Shown here: piece by piece, positions 46,093 through 54,992 of the stretch
How positions within the stretch are numbered: position 1 is the stretch's first letter
How the letters are laid out: each line of letters opens with the position of its first letter
Assembly: GCA_003152315.1 (NCBI GenBank)
Contig: PLZV01000060.1
Location: forward strand, 40,889 to 104,888
Direction: 5' to 3'
Length of the DNA: 64,000 nucleotides
DNA from: Verrucomicrobiota bacterium
GTDB taxonomy: Bacteria > Verrucomicrobiota > Verrucomicrobiia > Palsa-1439
Translations under genes and position numbers: made by a program
Notes under the pieces: generated by a model
Told to the model about the DNA's origin: nothing
What the model saw: the letters and a program-made list of their open reading frames with translations, nothing else
The model's database searches: none

Positions 46093-46183
46093 ATTAAAAC
46101 GCCTGCACTAGCACTACGGCAGAGGTTTCTTGAAATCAAGGTAAGAGTTGGACTGGACGCGATTGGCAAGACGGCTCTTGGGC

Positions 46184-46990
46184 TCAGCGCTTCGGCGGCC
46201 AGCAGATCGGGTCTTCCGTCTCCGAAAGGAATGGAAAGAGACTGTGAAATCGCGCTCGTGCCTTCTCGGCATCACGCTGCCAACGTCTGTTTGCCGTGTT
46301 GTAGTGTTTCCACGCCTCGGGATACCTCTCCCGCAGTTCCGGCAACCGGCACCGTTTCAAGAGCCGAAGAATGCCAAGTCGCTCCAAATCCACCCTATAA
46401 CTGACGTTCTTGTCCCGCCCTCGGCGGTGTGGTTTGGGAATCCGTTTTGGACGATTGGTTGCTACCCATTTACGGAATGACTGCACAATCTCCTCATTGC
46501 TGTTAGCCCGCCAGTCAATCTCGATGGTAGTAAACTCGAGGCCGTAATCGGATACGCGCGCCGCTGACGGGTCAGCAACGTACCGCTTCTTCTTTTCATC
46601 ATAGCGATGCACAAGTTGCCAAGCCAGGTCAGGGTCAGTCCGACAGAATGCCGGCCGCTTTCCCAACAATTCCCCTGACACCATCAGCTTCCGTTCCGCA
46701 CCAGAAAGCGACTGCCACGGCAGCGGAAAGAACCGTTTCTGGAAAAAATTACCGTGAAACACTGCGCAGCGATATAAGGACAGAGAGGTGATACCGGCAA
46801 CCACTGGATCATGCATCAAGTCCGTGTTTTCCCAGAACTCCGGCTCGAAACTACGTTGATGAATCCCCTGAATACTTGACGACTCGCGCGCATGCTCCCA
46901 ATAACAACACGCAACCAGTTCGGAATCTGCAACGCCGTCAAAGTTCCAATCGAATGCGGAAAAACTGTGGGAGGCTATCTCACTCGGCAT
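46184..46990 (-). CDS. Hypothetical protein behind the shared leader repeat
   Basis: A 268-residue protein. It begins MPSEIASHSFSAFDWNFDGV and contains DSELVACCYWEHARES, then TTIEIDWRANSNEEIVQSF and a basic segment (KRIPKPHRRGRDK). The N-terminal motif resembles hypothetical proteins I associate with PVC genomes, but I cannot give a function. Its start codon lies at the end of the same repeat that precedes mgtA. Confidence 0.65.
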   Translation of the reverse strand: MPSEIASHSFSAFDWNFDGVADSELVACCYWEHARESSSIQGIHQRSFEPEFWENTDLMHDPVVAGITSLSLYRCAVFHGNFFQKRFFPLPWQSLSGAERKLMVSGELLGKRPAFCRTDPDLAWQLVHRYDEKKKRYVADPSAARVSDYGLEFTTIEIDWRANSNEEIVQSFRKWVATNRPKRIPKPHRRGRDKNVSYRVDLERLGILRLLKRCRLPELRERYPEAWKHYNTANRRWQRDAEKARARFHSLFPFLSETEDPICWPPKR

Positions 46991-47101
46991 CTCTCACCGC
47001 CGTTTGTTTTCGGTTCTGGAATGGAATCGGGAAAAGCTCTTCAACTAGGACGTTGGATCAGTGCTCGTGTTTTCTACCAAGCCCCAAAGAATTTTGCACG
47101 G
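46986..47101 (-). repeat. Leader-like repeat, copy 2
   Basis: Minus-strand copy ending at the start of the 46184-46990 gene; see copy 1 at 44565. Distances from the start codon to the conserved core are alike, about 42 and 48 bases. On the plus strand an open frame of 80 residues crosses it, but copy 1 breaks that frame. Confidence 0.75.
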
Positions 47102-47126
47102 CCAAATGTCGCTGCATTCTTCCCGA

Positions 47127-47609
47127 TCATTTAGTCGAGCGCGCTTGCGCGAGTTTCTCGCTTATAAGCGAGCGCTTTTGATTTTCGGCCAGCTGCTCCC
47201 ACACCTTGTGCGTAACGATGGGGACTTTGACCGCTACGGAAACCCTCGGGACGATCTCGTATGTATTGATATTGCTCGATTTGCAGTGTGGACAAGATGC
47301 GCCAACTCGGGAGGCGTCAAGAGTCTTACCATCTATTGGATCACAGACCACACCGAACACTTTGTTAAATAACTTGGCAAACTGGGAGTCTTTGAGTGGG
47401 CGTCCCCGATATTCATTTCGAATAAGCTCACTGACCTCAGGCATGGCGGTGTCGTGAGGACAATCCAGCAATGCTATATCCTCTCCACCTGCCGTCCGAA
47501 GGATTCTTTGTCCGTACTGAAAATCAGGGAAGTTAAAAATCTCAAAAATGCCTCCACAGTCCAAGCATCTCCCTTCAAACATATCCAACATGACTTCCCT
47601 AACTTCCAT
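47127..47609 (-). CDS. Hypothetical protein with two putative zinc CxxC motifs
   Basis: A 160-residue protein. ATG 47609 has GGAG seven bases upstream. CLDCG is near residue 16 and CPHCKSSNI near residue 113, a likely zinc pair. RNEYRGRPLKDSQFAKLFNKVFG is helical. It overlaps no neighbour from this start; a longer frame would reach into the epimerase gene. No family recognised. Confidence 0.6.
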   Translation of the reverse strand: MEVREVMLDMFEGRCLDCGGIFEIFNFPDFQYGQRILRTAGGEDIALLDCPHDTAMPEVSELIRNEYRGRPLKDSQFAKLFNKVFGVVCDPIDGKTLDASRVGASCPHCKSSNINTYEIVPRVSVAVKVPIVTHKVWEQLAENQKRSLISEKLAQARSTK

Positions 47610-47629
47610 CACAATACTCCAGTCATCCC

Positions 47630-48565
47630 CTACCCCTGACGCTGATACCATGCGACGGTCTTGGCGATGCCTTCGGAGAAATTCAACACAGGTTTCCAGC
47701 CGAGAAGCTTTTCGGCCTTCGTGATGTCGGCCTGGCTGTGGAGGATGTCGCCGGGGCGCGCGGGGTCAAATTTCGGCTTCACGTTCTTGCCGAGAATCTT
47801 GTTCGCGGTGTCGACGAGATCCAACAGCGAGATGCGACCGCCACAGGCGATATTGAACGACTGCCCGAGCGCCTCTTTCGGCGCTTCGCAGGCGAGGACG
47901 TTTGCGTGAATAACATTCTCCACATGGGAGAAATCGCGCGTTTGGCTGCCGTCGCCGAAGATGACGGGCGATTGATCGCGCAAGATGGCGGTGATGAAAC
48001 GCGGGATGACCGCGGCGTACTGCGACTGCGGGTTTTGACGCGGCCCGAAGACATTGAAGTAGCGTAGCGACACGGTTTCAAGTCCGTACAACCGCCAGAA
48101 GATGGCCGCGTAATACTCGCCCGTGATCTTGTGGACCGCGTAGGGCGAGAGTGGCGACGGCGGCATATCCTCGCGCTTGGGCAACGTGGGAGTGTCCCCA
48201 TACACGCTGGAGGAAGACGTGAACACCACCCGTTTCACCCCCGCATCGCGCGCCGCGATAAACAGGTTGACCGTGCCGGTAATGTTGACCTGGTTGGTCG
48301 TCAGCGGGTCTTCCACGGATCGGGTGACGCTGGGTATCGCCCCCAGGTGCAGCACATAACGCACGCCCTTGACCGCTTGCTCGATCGACTTGGGATCGCG
48401 CAGGTCGCCTTCGAGGATTTCCACTTTCGCGGCGAACGACTGCACATTCGCGCGCTTGCCGGTGGAAAAATTGTCGAAAACACGGACGCTACACCCCTGC
48501 CCCACCAGATGCTCCGCGATATTCGAGCCGATGAACCCGGCTCCTCCCGTGATCAAGTAATCCAT
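47630..48565 (-). CDS. NAD-dependent UDP-sugar epimerase (UDP-glucose/UDP-GlcNAc 4-epimerase like)
   Basis: A 311-residue extended SDR. GGAGFIGS (7-14) binds NAD, TSSSSVYGD and YAVHK give the catalytic Ser/Tyr/Lys, and SLRYFNVFGPRQNP is typical of WbpP/GalE-like epimerases. ATG 48565 shares one base with the preceding stop (TAATG), so it is coupled to the PIG-L gene. With ugd and lptD upstream it fits nucleotide-sugar supply for a cell-surface polysaccharide. Exact sugar is unknown. Confidence 0.9.
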   Translation of the reverse strand: MDYLITGGAGFIGSNIAEHLVGQGCSVRVFDNFSTGKRANVQSFAAKVEILEGDLRDPKSIEQAVKGVRYVLHLGAIPSVTRSVEDPLTTNQVNITGTVNLFIAARDAGVKRVVFTSSSSVYGDTPTLPKREDMPPSPLSPYAVHKITGEYYAAIFWRLYGLETVSLRYFNVFGPRQNPQSQYAAVIPRFITAILRDQSPVIFGDGSQTRDFSHVENVIHANVLACEAPKEALGQSFNIACGGRISLLDLVDTANKILGKNVKPKFDPARPGDILHSQADITKAEKLLGWKPVLNFSEGIAKTVAWYQRQG

Positions 48566-50031
48566 TATTTCACCCACAGCGGCGTTCGATTGCCCGTTGG
48601 CTTGATTGTATGCCTGTTTACGGAACCGCTGGACAGCGAAAACAGATGCCATGCGGTATCGTCCGCCGCGACCTCGCCAAGGTTCGCCCGCGTCGCCGTG
48701 AACAGAAGGTCGGGCACCTCGTCGCCTAGCAACCGCAGGGGCACGCGGACGATGAGGTGATTCTCGACGCTAATGACCTTGACGTCCTCCACCTTGACGC
48801 GCTTGCGATCGTCAAACACATGCACATTGCCAAGCGGCGTAATGTTGATGTGCAGCTTGGGCAGGCCAGCAAAGTCGGTTCCGTGTTTGTATCCGTAAAG
48901 CAGCAAATGGACATTCGCGCGCTTTCCCAGCCGGTTGTGGAGTGTGACCTGCGCGATCAAGTCGTCACCCTGGCGCACATACGCGGTCTCTTCGACTTCC
49001 ATCGCGGCCAGTTCATCGAACAGCGCATGTTCGGTGCTGGTCTTGGTAGATGGTTCTTCGGGGGCGAGTCCAATGACTTTGCTGTGGACGGCCTTCCTCC
49101 AATTGATGACCGCCTCGACCGGCACCGTCGGGACGGGTAAGACGTCGATTGTGGCGAAGATTTCATCGGCGCGCGCGAAAGATACCAGGAAGTACTGGCG
49201 CGTCGTCAGTTGCGTGTGGTTTTGCAGGATGGCTTCATATTTCCTCTGCGCTTGCTCCGGCGTCAGCGGAAGCGTCAGCCAATTGCCGTCGTCCAGTAAC
49301 TGCGTCGGCGGCTCGAGTCCATCTTCAGGATGATAATGATAGGGAGCCGGCCAGCGCCCGAAGTGAACCAGATAATAGTAAAGTTGCGGTGGCGTCTGTT
49401 CCGCCGCAAGGTCGAGCACGGCGAGACGCACGAAATTCGCGGCCGCCCGGTGGTCCGGGTTTGTGTCGGCGGGATGCGTGACGAATACCTTTGTCGGGCG
49501 AATCCGTCGGAACAATTTCACAAAGTCGGCCTCGACGTTCTCGGGTCGGTACGATTGCCCATAGCCGAACGCATCCGGATACGGCACCGCATTGGTGTGC
49601 GTCGCGTCGCTGCGGAACGCCGGTGTCTCGCCCCAGTGGTCGCGCCAGATTTGCATCGTTCCGTAGTCCGGGTAACCCAGGAAGTACAGTTGGTCGCGCG
49701 TCAGGCCGAACAGCGCCGTGGCGGCGGCCGCCTCACGATGCCGCACCTCGCCGAACGCGAGGTACTGGCTGGGGCTAAGGTGCAGACGGAGTTTATACAG
49801 CTTGAACGCGATCTGGTTGTGGTCGCCACTGGTAAGGTAGATCACATGCACTTCCGCGCCGACCGCGCACGCCTGTTGGATCAACCCACCCGCGCCGAGA
49901 ATTTCGTCATCGGGATGCGGCGCGACCACAATGATCCGATCGCTGGCCGTGATGGGCGGAAACGCTTTCTGGGCAAAAACCGGGGCGCTGGCTCTGAGAA
50001 TCAGGAGCAGAATGACGGCACTGCGCCGCAT
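48565..50031 (-). CDS. Exported PIG-L family deacetylase with extra C-terminal domain
   Basis: A 488-residue protein with a signal peptide (AVILLLILRASAPVFAQ) and a LmbE/PIG-L zinc-hydrolase domain at about 30-265. The metal motif APHPDDE is at 37-43 and the second motif is HPADTNPDHRAA. The last roughly 190 residues (ELAAMEVEETAYVR on) form a beta-rich domain not seen in small PIG-L enzymes. PIG-L enzymes remove N-acetyl groups from amino sugars. Location in an envelope operon suggests a periplasmic or surface glycan substrate. Confidence 0.85.
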   Translation of the reverse strand: MRRSAVILLLILRASAPVFAQKAFPPITASDRIIVVAPHPDDEILGAGGLIQQACAVGAEVHVIYLTSGDHNQIAFKLYKLRLHLSPSQYLAFGEVRHREAAAATALFGLTRDQLYFLGYPDYGTMQIWRDHWGETPAFRSDATHTNAVPYPDAFGYGQSYRPENVEADFVKLFRRIRPTKVFVTHPADTNPDHRAAANFVRLAVLDLAAEQTPPQLYYYLVHFGRWPAPYHYHPEDGLEPPTQLLDDGNWLTLPLTPEQAQRKYEAILQNHTQLTTRQYFLVSFARADEIFATIDVLPVPTVPVEAVINWRKAVHSKVIGLAPEEPSTKTSTEHALFDELAAMEVEETAYVRQGDDLIAQVTLHNRLGKRANVHLLLYGYKHGTDFAGLPKLHINITPLGNVHVFDDRKRVKVEDVKVISVENHLIVRVPLRLLGDEVPDLLFTATRANLGEVAADDTAWHLFSLSSGSVNRHTIKPTGNRTPLWVK

Positions 50032-50032
50032 G

Positions 50033-51325
50033 TCACCTGCCGATGCTTTTGTACACGAAACCCAACTCGGTCATTTTCTGCGGGTCGTACAAATTGCGGC
50101 CATCGAGCACAATCGGTTGGTTCATCACGGAACGCAGCTTTTCGAGGTCGAGTTGGCGGAATTCATCCCACTCCGTGCAGATAATGAGTGCGTCCGCCCC
50201 CGTGGCGACGGCATACGCATCATCGCAGAACTCGACACCGGGCAAAACTTCACGCGCTTTTTCCATCGCCTTCGGGTCATAAGCCCGGATCTTTGCGCCT
50301 TCCTTCTGCAGCGGACGGATGACTTCCAGCGACGGCGCGAGGCGCATGTCGTCCGTGTTCGGTTTGAACGCGAGCCCGAGCACGCCGATGGTCTTGTCCT
50401 TGACGATCCACAGCGTGTCGTGAACCTTCTTGAGAAAAAGTTGGATCTGGTCGGCATTGATCTGCTGGACTTCCTTGAGCAGGCGAAATTCGTAGCCCAG
50501 CGCCTCGGCGATATGGACGAACGCACTGAGGTCCTTCGGGAAACAGGATCCCCCGTAACCGAGGCCCGCGTTGAGAAACGCGCGTCCAATGCGCTTGTCG
50601 AGGCCCATGCCATGAACGACGTCCGAAATGTTCGCGCCGCTGGCTTCGCAAATGACGGAGAGCGCGTTGGTATACGAAATCTTTAAGGCCAGGAAGGAAT
50701 TGCATGCATGCTTGATCAGTTCCGCGCTATTGATGTCCGTCACGATGATCGGCGCGTTGAACGGTGTGTAGACCTCTTTCATCTTCGCCACGGGACGCGG
50801 ACCGCCGACGCCAATCACGACCCGGTCGGGCTGCATCAAGTCCTGCACCGCACAGCCCTCGCGCAGGAACTCCGGGTTGCTGATGACGTCGAAATCGACC
50901 TTGTGTTTGTTGTAACGCTTGATCGTCGCCCCAACTTTTTCACCGGTCTTGACGGGCACGGTGGATTTATCCACGACGATCTTGTACTCCATCATCGCGC
51001 CCGCGATCTCACGCGCCACCCGCTCGACAAAACTCATGTCTACGTCGCCGTTCGGCTTGGGCGGGGTGGGCACGGCGATGAAAATCACCTCGGAGTTGTT
51101 CACGCCATCGGCGATCTTCCCCGTGAAGCGCAGCCGCCCGTTGGCGACGTTCCGTTTCACCATCTCTTCGAGGCCCGGCTCGTAAATGGGGATGCCGCCC
51201 GCTTGCAGCGTCTCCACTTTCTTCAGGTCGTTATCGACGCAAATGACCTGATGCCCGACTTCGGCGAAACAAGCGCCCGTCACGAGGCCGACGTATCCGG
51301 TTCCGACAATGCTTATCTTAACCAT
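50033..51325 (-). CDS. ugd: UDP-glucose 6-dehydrogenase
   Basis: A 430-residue NAD-dependent enzyme that makes UDP-glucuronate. GTGYVGLVTGACFAEVGH is the nucleotide fold, GYGGSCFPKD holds the catalytic cysteine near residue 260, and VLGLAFKPNTDDMR is the C-terminal domain motif. It stands between lptD and the PIG-L gene and is one base from the latter. A UDP-sugar dehydrogenase other than glucose-specific is possible but less likely. Confidence 0.95.
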   Translation of the reverse strand: MVKISIVGTGYVGLVTGACFAEVGHQVICVDNDLKKVETLQAGGIPIYEPGLEEMVKRNVANGRLRFTGKIADGVNNSEVIFIAVPTPPKPNGDVDMSFVERVAREIAGAMMEYKIVVDKSTVPVKTGEKVGATIKRYNKHKVDFDVISNPEFLREGCAVQDLMQPDRVVIGVGGPRPVAKMKEVYTPFNAPIIVTDINSAELIKHACNSFLALKISYTNALSVICEASGANISDVVHGMGLDKRIGRAFLNAGLGYGGSCFPKDLSAFVHIAEALGYEFRLLKEVQQINADQIQLFLKKVHDTLWIVKDKTIGVLGLAFKPNTDDMRLAPSLEVIRPLQKEGAKIRAYDPKAMEKAREVLPGVEFCDDAYAVATGADALIICTEWDEFRQLDLEKLRSVMNQPIVLDGRNLYDPQKMTELGFVYKSIGR

Positions 51326-51348
51326 AAATTGCTCACTCCCAGATCAAC

Positions 51349-53565
51349 TCAGTTCACCGTCAAAATATTATTCGGAAACGCCTTCAGCGTCACGCTGAAG
51401 AACACCGTCATCTCATCCTTCTGCGTAGGCACGCCGACTCCTTTATGCCGGCCCAGGTTACGGAAACCGTAATCAATGAACCAGTCATGCGTTTCCTGCC
51501 GCAGCGTGTACGACTGTTCTTCCCACGTGCCGTCTGCCATATCGAAGCGCTGGTACACGCGCGCGCTCCAGTGCCGGGTCAACCGATACGCCAAATCGCC
51601 CGTGACCAGGTTGCTATCATCCTTCAAGTATCGTGTTCCCACGCCAAAAATCCAGCGGTCGGTATCGATCACCCGCATTTCGGTGTTGAACTCGCGCAGC
51701 ACGCCGACATGCAGATCGTAGCGCGCAAATGTGTCCAGTGACAGCCAGCGCCAGGGCCGCAATTCCATCGTCCCGAAAAAGTCCGAAAAATCAGTCTGTC
51801 CTGCGCTCTTTTCAATCCGCCAATCCGTCCAGCCTGTCAAATCAACCAGGTTCCAGGCTTCGCCGTCACGCCGCGTTTGCAACGTCTGGCGCAAGCCGAA
51901 CCGCACCGTGTTTTCCGCGTCGATTGTGTCGATCGTGTTGTACGCCGGGAACTCCAGCGGCGAATAGCGCGTCAAGGACAGCGAGTCGCCGCCGCGCAGG
52001 GTCACGTCGCGCACGGAATCGAACTGGAAAAGATCATTGGTCGTCTGATTGGGATTCGGCACCCACTGATAGTCCGCAAATGGCTGCAAAATATGTCGCA
52101 GGCCATCGATGCGAAACCAGTCGTTGTGCACATCATCCCATTCTCGGGACACCTTAAAAGAAGCTTCCGTGCCAAGATCATACACGACGCGAGTTATGCC
52201 GTCCTGATCCGGACCGTCGTCCGGGGACCGCGAGTAGTAGTCCCCACGTATCCCCGCCCGCGGAATCACGGAAAGCCAACCTCCCAGCATCTGCGGCGCA
52301 ACGATCTGGTGAAATGTGTCAGCGCGCACGGCGTTCCCGACAAAATTCGTGTCCGCCACGCTGCCCAGCACATTGGTGTTACCAGGCACATTATGGTACT
52401 GCCCGACGCTGCTCTCCCCCTCGTAAAAAAAAGGCGTGTTGCCCAGCCGGGTCCGATCCACCGCCAGCTTCGCTTCGGGTAAACGCTCGACCCCGGCAAA
52501 GAATTCATTGAATTGGGGAGTGGTGAGAAACGACAGCGTATAATCCGGCCCGCGCTTGGTAATGTCGGCGACGGAACCGGGCTCGCGGTTGTGGTTGAAA
52601 TCGTCCCTGAAAAAATCCTCCGCCACGTCGGAATCGCTGAGCTTGGTGAGATCGATCGTGACCGTAACGTCATTGGTAAAATACTGCTTGTGCTGCCACT
52701 CGCCGCGGTAGCGATTGTGGTCGACACTGCTTTCCCCGAACGTGTTGTCCTTCGGATGGGCGTCGTTCAGGTAGTAACCCGACACCAACCCCTGCCCGTC
52801 CGGACCCATTCGGTACTGCACATCCGCGCCCGAGCCGAACCCGCGCCGTGTCCGCTCGTCCGCGTGCACCGTCACTTGCAGGTCCTTGGCCGGTTTCCAG
52901 GTGAAAGCCGACAAGAGAAAAGCTCCCGACCGCGTGTTATCCCCAACCGAGACGACGATGGGCGGCATGTCGCCCTTCAGCGAAAAGACCACAATCGGGA
53001 ACCAGGCAACGGGGGTGTTTCCGAAGCGCAGCGTAACATTATAGAGCACGACGCGGTCGCCGGGCCAAATCTCACCGTGCGTGGCGTCGAAGCGGTAGTC
53101 TGGCTTGTCGTAATCACAGGACGTGGCTGAACCGTGGGTGAAGACGTAGTGGTTGGTATTCATCTGCTCGAGATTTTCAGCCCGGAGATAGACCGGATCG
53201 ACAAACCCGTCGGCTTGCTTGGTTTTCAGGGCGCGCGTGTCGAAGTTATAGTAAAGCGACGGAGCGACCCATTCCTGGGCCGCACGGTTGAGGCGCACAT
53301 GCCCGTCAGCCCATGCGTCTTTCGTCACCGCGTTAAACTTCACATGATCAGCCTGGAGGGTGGCATCTTTATCGTGGATCACGACATGACCGTCGGCGAG
53401 ATAGGTCTTCGAGGCCTGGTCGAACCGCATGTTCTCGGCGTCAACGGTCGAGGGTGGACCCAGGCTTTCGGCGGTTGCCTTGGTCGCCGGCTCGTCGGCA
53501 GACACGCCTGCCGCAAGCGACAGCAGTGCCACGACCAACAACAGCGATTTCCCCCCTCTCCTCAT
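51349..53565 (-). CDS. lptD: LPS-assembly outer-membrane protein LptD (OstA/Imp family)
   Basis: A 738-residue protein. A signal peptide (SLLLVVALLSLAAGVSADE) is followed by an OstA/LptA-like beta-jellyroll (STVDAENMRFDQASKTYLADGHVVIHDKDA split by normal loops) and an LptD-type barrel. A cysteine at about 150 (SATSCDYDKPDYRF) is in the right place for an LptD disulfide. The C-terminus ends in beta-strand-like sequence. It inserts lipopolysaccharide in the outer leaflet and indicates an LPS-bearing envelope. It is first in the lptD-ugd-PIG-L-epimerase run. Confidence 0.88.
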   Translation of the reverse strand: MRRGGKSLLLVVALLSLAAGVSADEPATKATAESLGPPSTVDAENMRFDQASKTYLADGHVVIHDKDATLQADHVKFNAVTKDAWADGHVRLNRAAQEWVAPSLYYNFDTRALKTKQADGFVDPVYLRAENLEQMNTNHYVFTHGSATSCDYDKPDYRFDATHGEIWPGDRVVLYNVTLRFGNTPVAWFPIVVFSLKGDMPPIVVSVGDNTRSGAFLLSAFTWKPAKDLQVTVHADERTRRGFGSGADVQYRMGPDGQGLVSGYYLNDAHPKDNTFGESSVDHNRYRGEWQHKQYFTNDVTVTIDLTKLSDSDVAEDFFRDDFNHNREPGSVADITKRGPDYTLSFLTTPQFNEFFAGVERLPEAKLAVDRTRLGNTPFFYEGESSVGQYHNVPGNTNVLGSVADTNFVGNAVRADTFHQIVAPQMLGGWLSVIPRAGIRGDYYSRSPDDGPDQDGITRVVYDLGTEASFKVSREWDDVHNDWFRIDGLRHILQPFADYQWVPNPNQTTNDLFQFDSVRDVTLRGGDSLSLTRYSPLEFPAYNTIDTIDAENTVRFGLRQTLQTRRDGEAWNLVDLTGWTDWRIEKSAGQTDFSDFFGTMELRPWRWLSLDTFARYDLHVGVLREFNTEMRVIDTDRWIFGVGTRYLKDDSNLVTGDLAYRLTRHWSARVYQRFDMADGTWEEQSYTLRQETHDWFIDYGFRNLGRHKGVGVPTQKDEMTVFFSVTLKAFPNNILTVN

Positions 53566-53801
53566 AAAAGCGGGCGAAAGCTAACACACCGCCCGACGCA
53601 CCAGCAAGGCGAAAGCCTTCTCGTTGTCGAGTACAGAAGCCACACCTGTTGCATCCCTGCGATTGAAAGTCGCAAACTTGCCGCGCGCTTCATTCACCCC
53701 GGTCAGCGACTCACACGAAAGAAGCCCAACCCCCCTGATTTCGCAGTCCTTCACAACCGCGCACGAACCCTGCTACTAACCACTCCTGGATCCAGGGACG
53801 A

Positions 53802-53975
53802 ATGATGACTCGAATGAACAAAATGAAGCTTCCTCCGGCGAAATTGGGCGAATGGATTGAGTTCTGCTGGTTGCTCGCGACCAACCCCACCTTCCAAGCC
53901 GCCCCTGACAAACGCAAAGCCTACTTCGAATACCAGCTCGGGAAAATCTACACCGCCCGTTGCCCCAATGCGTAA
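53802..53975 (+). CDS. Possible small protein of 57 residues
   Basis: ATG 53802 opens MMTRMNKMKLPPAKLGEWIE and then FCWLLATNPTFQAAPDKRKA, YFEYQLGKIYTARCPNA. Amphipathic and aromatic-rich composition looks protein-like, but no clear ribosome site is seen and no family is recognised. It lies between divergent lptD and the end of the GNAT gene. Confidence 0.4.
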   Translation: MMTRMNKMKLPPAKLGEWIEFCWLLATNPTFQAAPDKRKAYFEYQLGKIYTARCPNA

Positions 53976-53993
53976 CGCAAACGCAGGCGGGCC

Positions 53994-54521
53994 TCACCCG
54001 ACCCGATTGGCTCGCTCGTTATTCTGAATTCCCAGTTCCCGTTTGAGCATGGCAGTTGTTTCCGGCATGTTCTTGAGCCGGTAGAGCACGTGGCGCTGCA
54101 ATACATGCCCGGCGGGAAGTTCCGGATGGTCAAAATCCCCTTCGGGATCACGTACCATGCCCAGACGCTGCATCACTTTGACGGAACGTCGATTTACCCT
54201 AGCGGTAAACGAGACCACCTCTTCAAGATGAAGGGTGGCGAAAGCGAAAAGCAACGCCAGTCGCGCCGCCTCGGTAGCATACCCTTGCCCCCAGAATTGG
54301 GGGAGAAAACGCCAACCGATTTCCGTACAGGGCGTGAAGTGCGCTTCATAGGCGGGGCTAGCCAAACCGGTGTAGCCGGCGAGTTCACTATTGATCTCAA
54401 CCGCCCAAAGTCCCCAGCCGCGATCCTCGATTTCGTCTTTAAGTATGGCGAACACTTCCCGCGACTTTTTCCGAGAGAGCTTCTTCGGAAAGAATTCCAT
54501 CACGCGATCATCGGCGTTCAT
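53994..54521 (-). CDS. GNAT (RimJ/RimL-type) N-acetyltransferase with uncertain start
   Basis: From ATG 54521 the protein is 175 residues with ADDRVMEFFPKKLS, IGWRFLPQFWGQGYATEA (acetyl-CoA loop) and VNRRSVKVMQRLGM. The expected N-terminal strand (TRLIGPRVILRQW, EDADLAVFAAM) is encoded upstream in the same frame, back to the ridA stop at 54612-54614, but no ATG, GTG or TTG precedes it. So translation may begin at a rare codon (ATA 54608, CTG 54584) or the start was lost. Substrate unknown. Confidence 0.8.
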   Translation of the reverse strand: MNADDRVMEFFPKKLSRKKSREVFAILKDEIEDRGWGLWAVEINSELAGYTGLASPAYEAHFTPCTEIGWRFLPQFWGQGYATEAARLALLFAFATLHLEEVVSFTARVNRRSVKVMQRLGMVRDPEGDFDHPELPAGHVLQRHVLYRLKNMPETTAMLKRELGIQNNERANRVG

Positions 54522-54611
54522 CGCGGCGAAAACTGCCAGGTCCGCGTCCTCCCATTGTCGCAGAATAACTCTGGGACCGATCAGCCGCGTTCTATCGTTG
54601 TCGCGTATTTC

Positions 54612-54992
54612 TCACCTCGCGGCGACGACTTCAATCTCCACCAAAGCGTTCTTCGGCAGGCCAGCAACTTGTACGGTGGAACGGGCCGGAGGCTCCTTGG
54701 TGAAGAACCGGGCGTACACTTCGTTCAGGGCGGCGAAGTTGTTCATGTCGCTGAGGAAGACCGTCGACTTCACCACGTTCTTGAAATCCAAGCCTTGCGA
54801 TTGCAGCAGACCGCGGATGTTCTCAAGCACACGGGTCGCCTGCTCGGTGATTCCGCCGGTGACAATACTACCGGTCGCCGGCTCCAGCGGGATTTGCCCC
54901 GCGCAAAACAACAGGTCTCCCGCCCAGACGGCCTGGGAATAGGGTCCAACCGCCTTCGGTGCTGCGTCTGTCGCCACGATTAGTCGCTTCAT
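54612..54992 (-). CDS. ridA: RidA family enamine/imine deaminase
   Basis: A 126-residue protein. MKRLIVATDAAPKAVGPYSQAV, the conserved Arg in ENIRGLLQSQG, and IEVVAAR at the C-terminus are RidA marks. RidA hydrolyses reactive enamines such as 2-aminoacrylate. ATG 54992 overlaps the upstream stop (ATGA). The following GNAT frame is in the same phase. Confidence 0.95.
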   Translation of the reverse strand: MKRLIVATDAAPKAVGPYSQAVWAGDLLFCAGQIPLEPATGSIVTGGITEQATRVLENIRGLLQSQGLDFKNVVKSTVFLSDMNNFAALNEVYARFFTKEPPARSTVQVAGLPKNALVEIEVVAAR

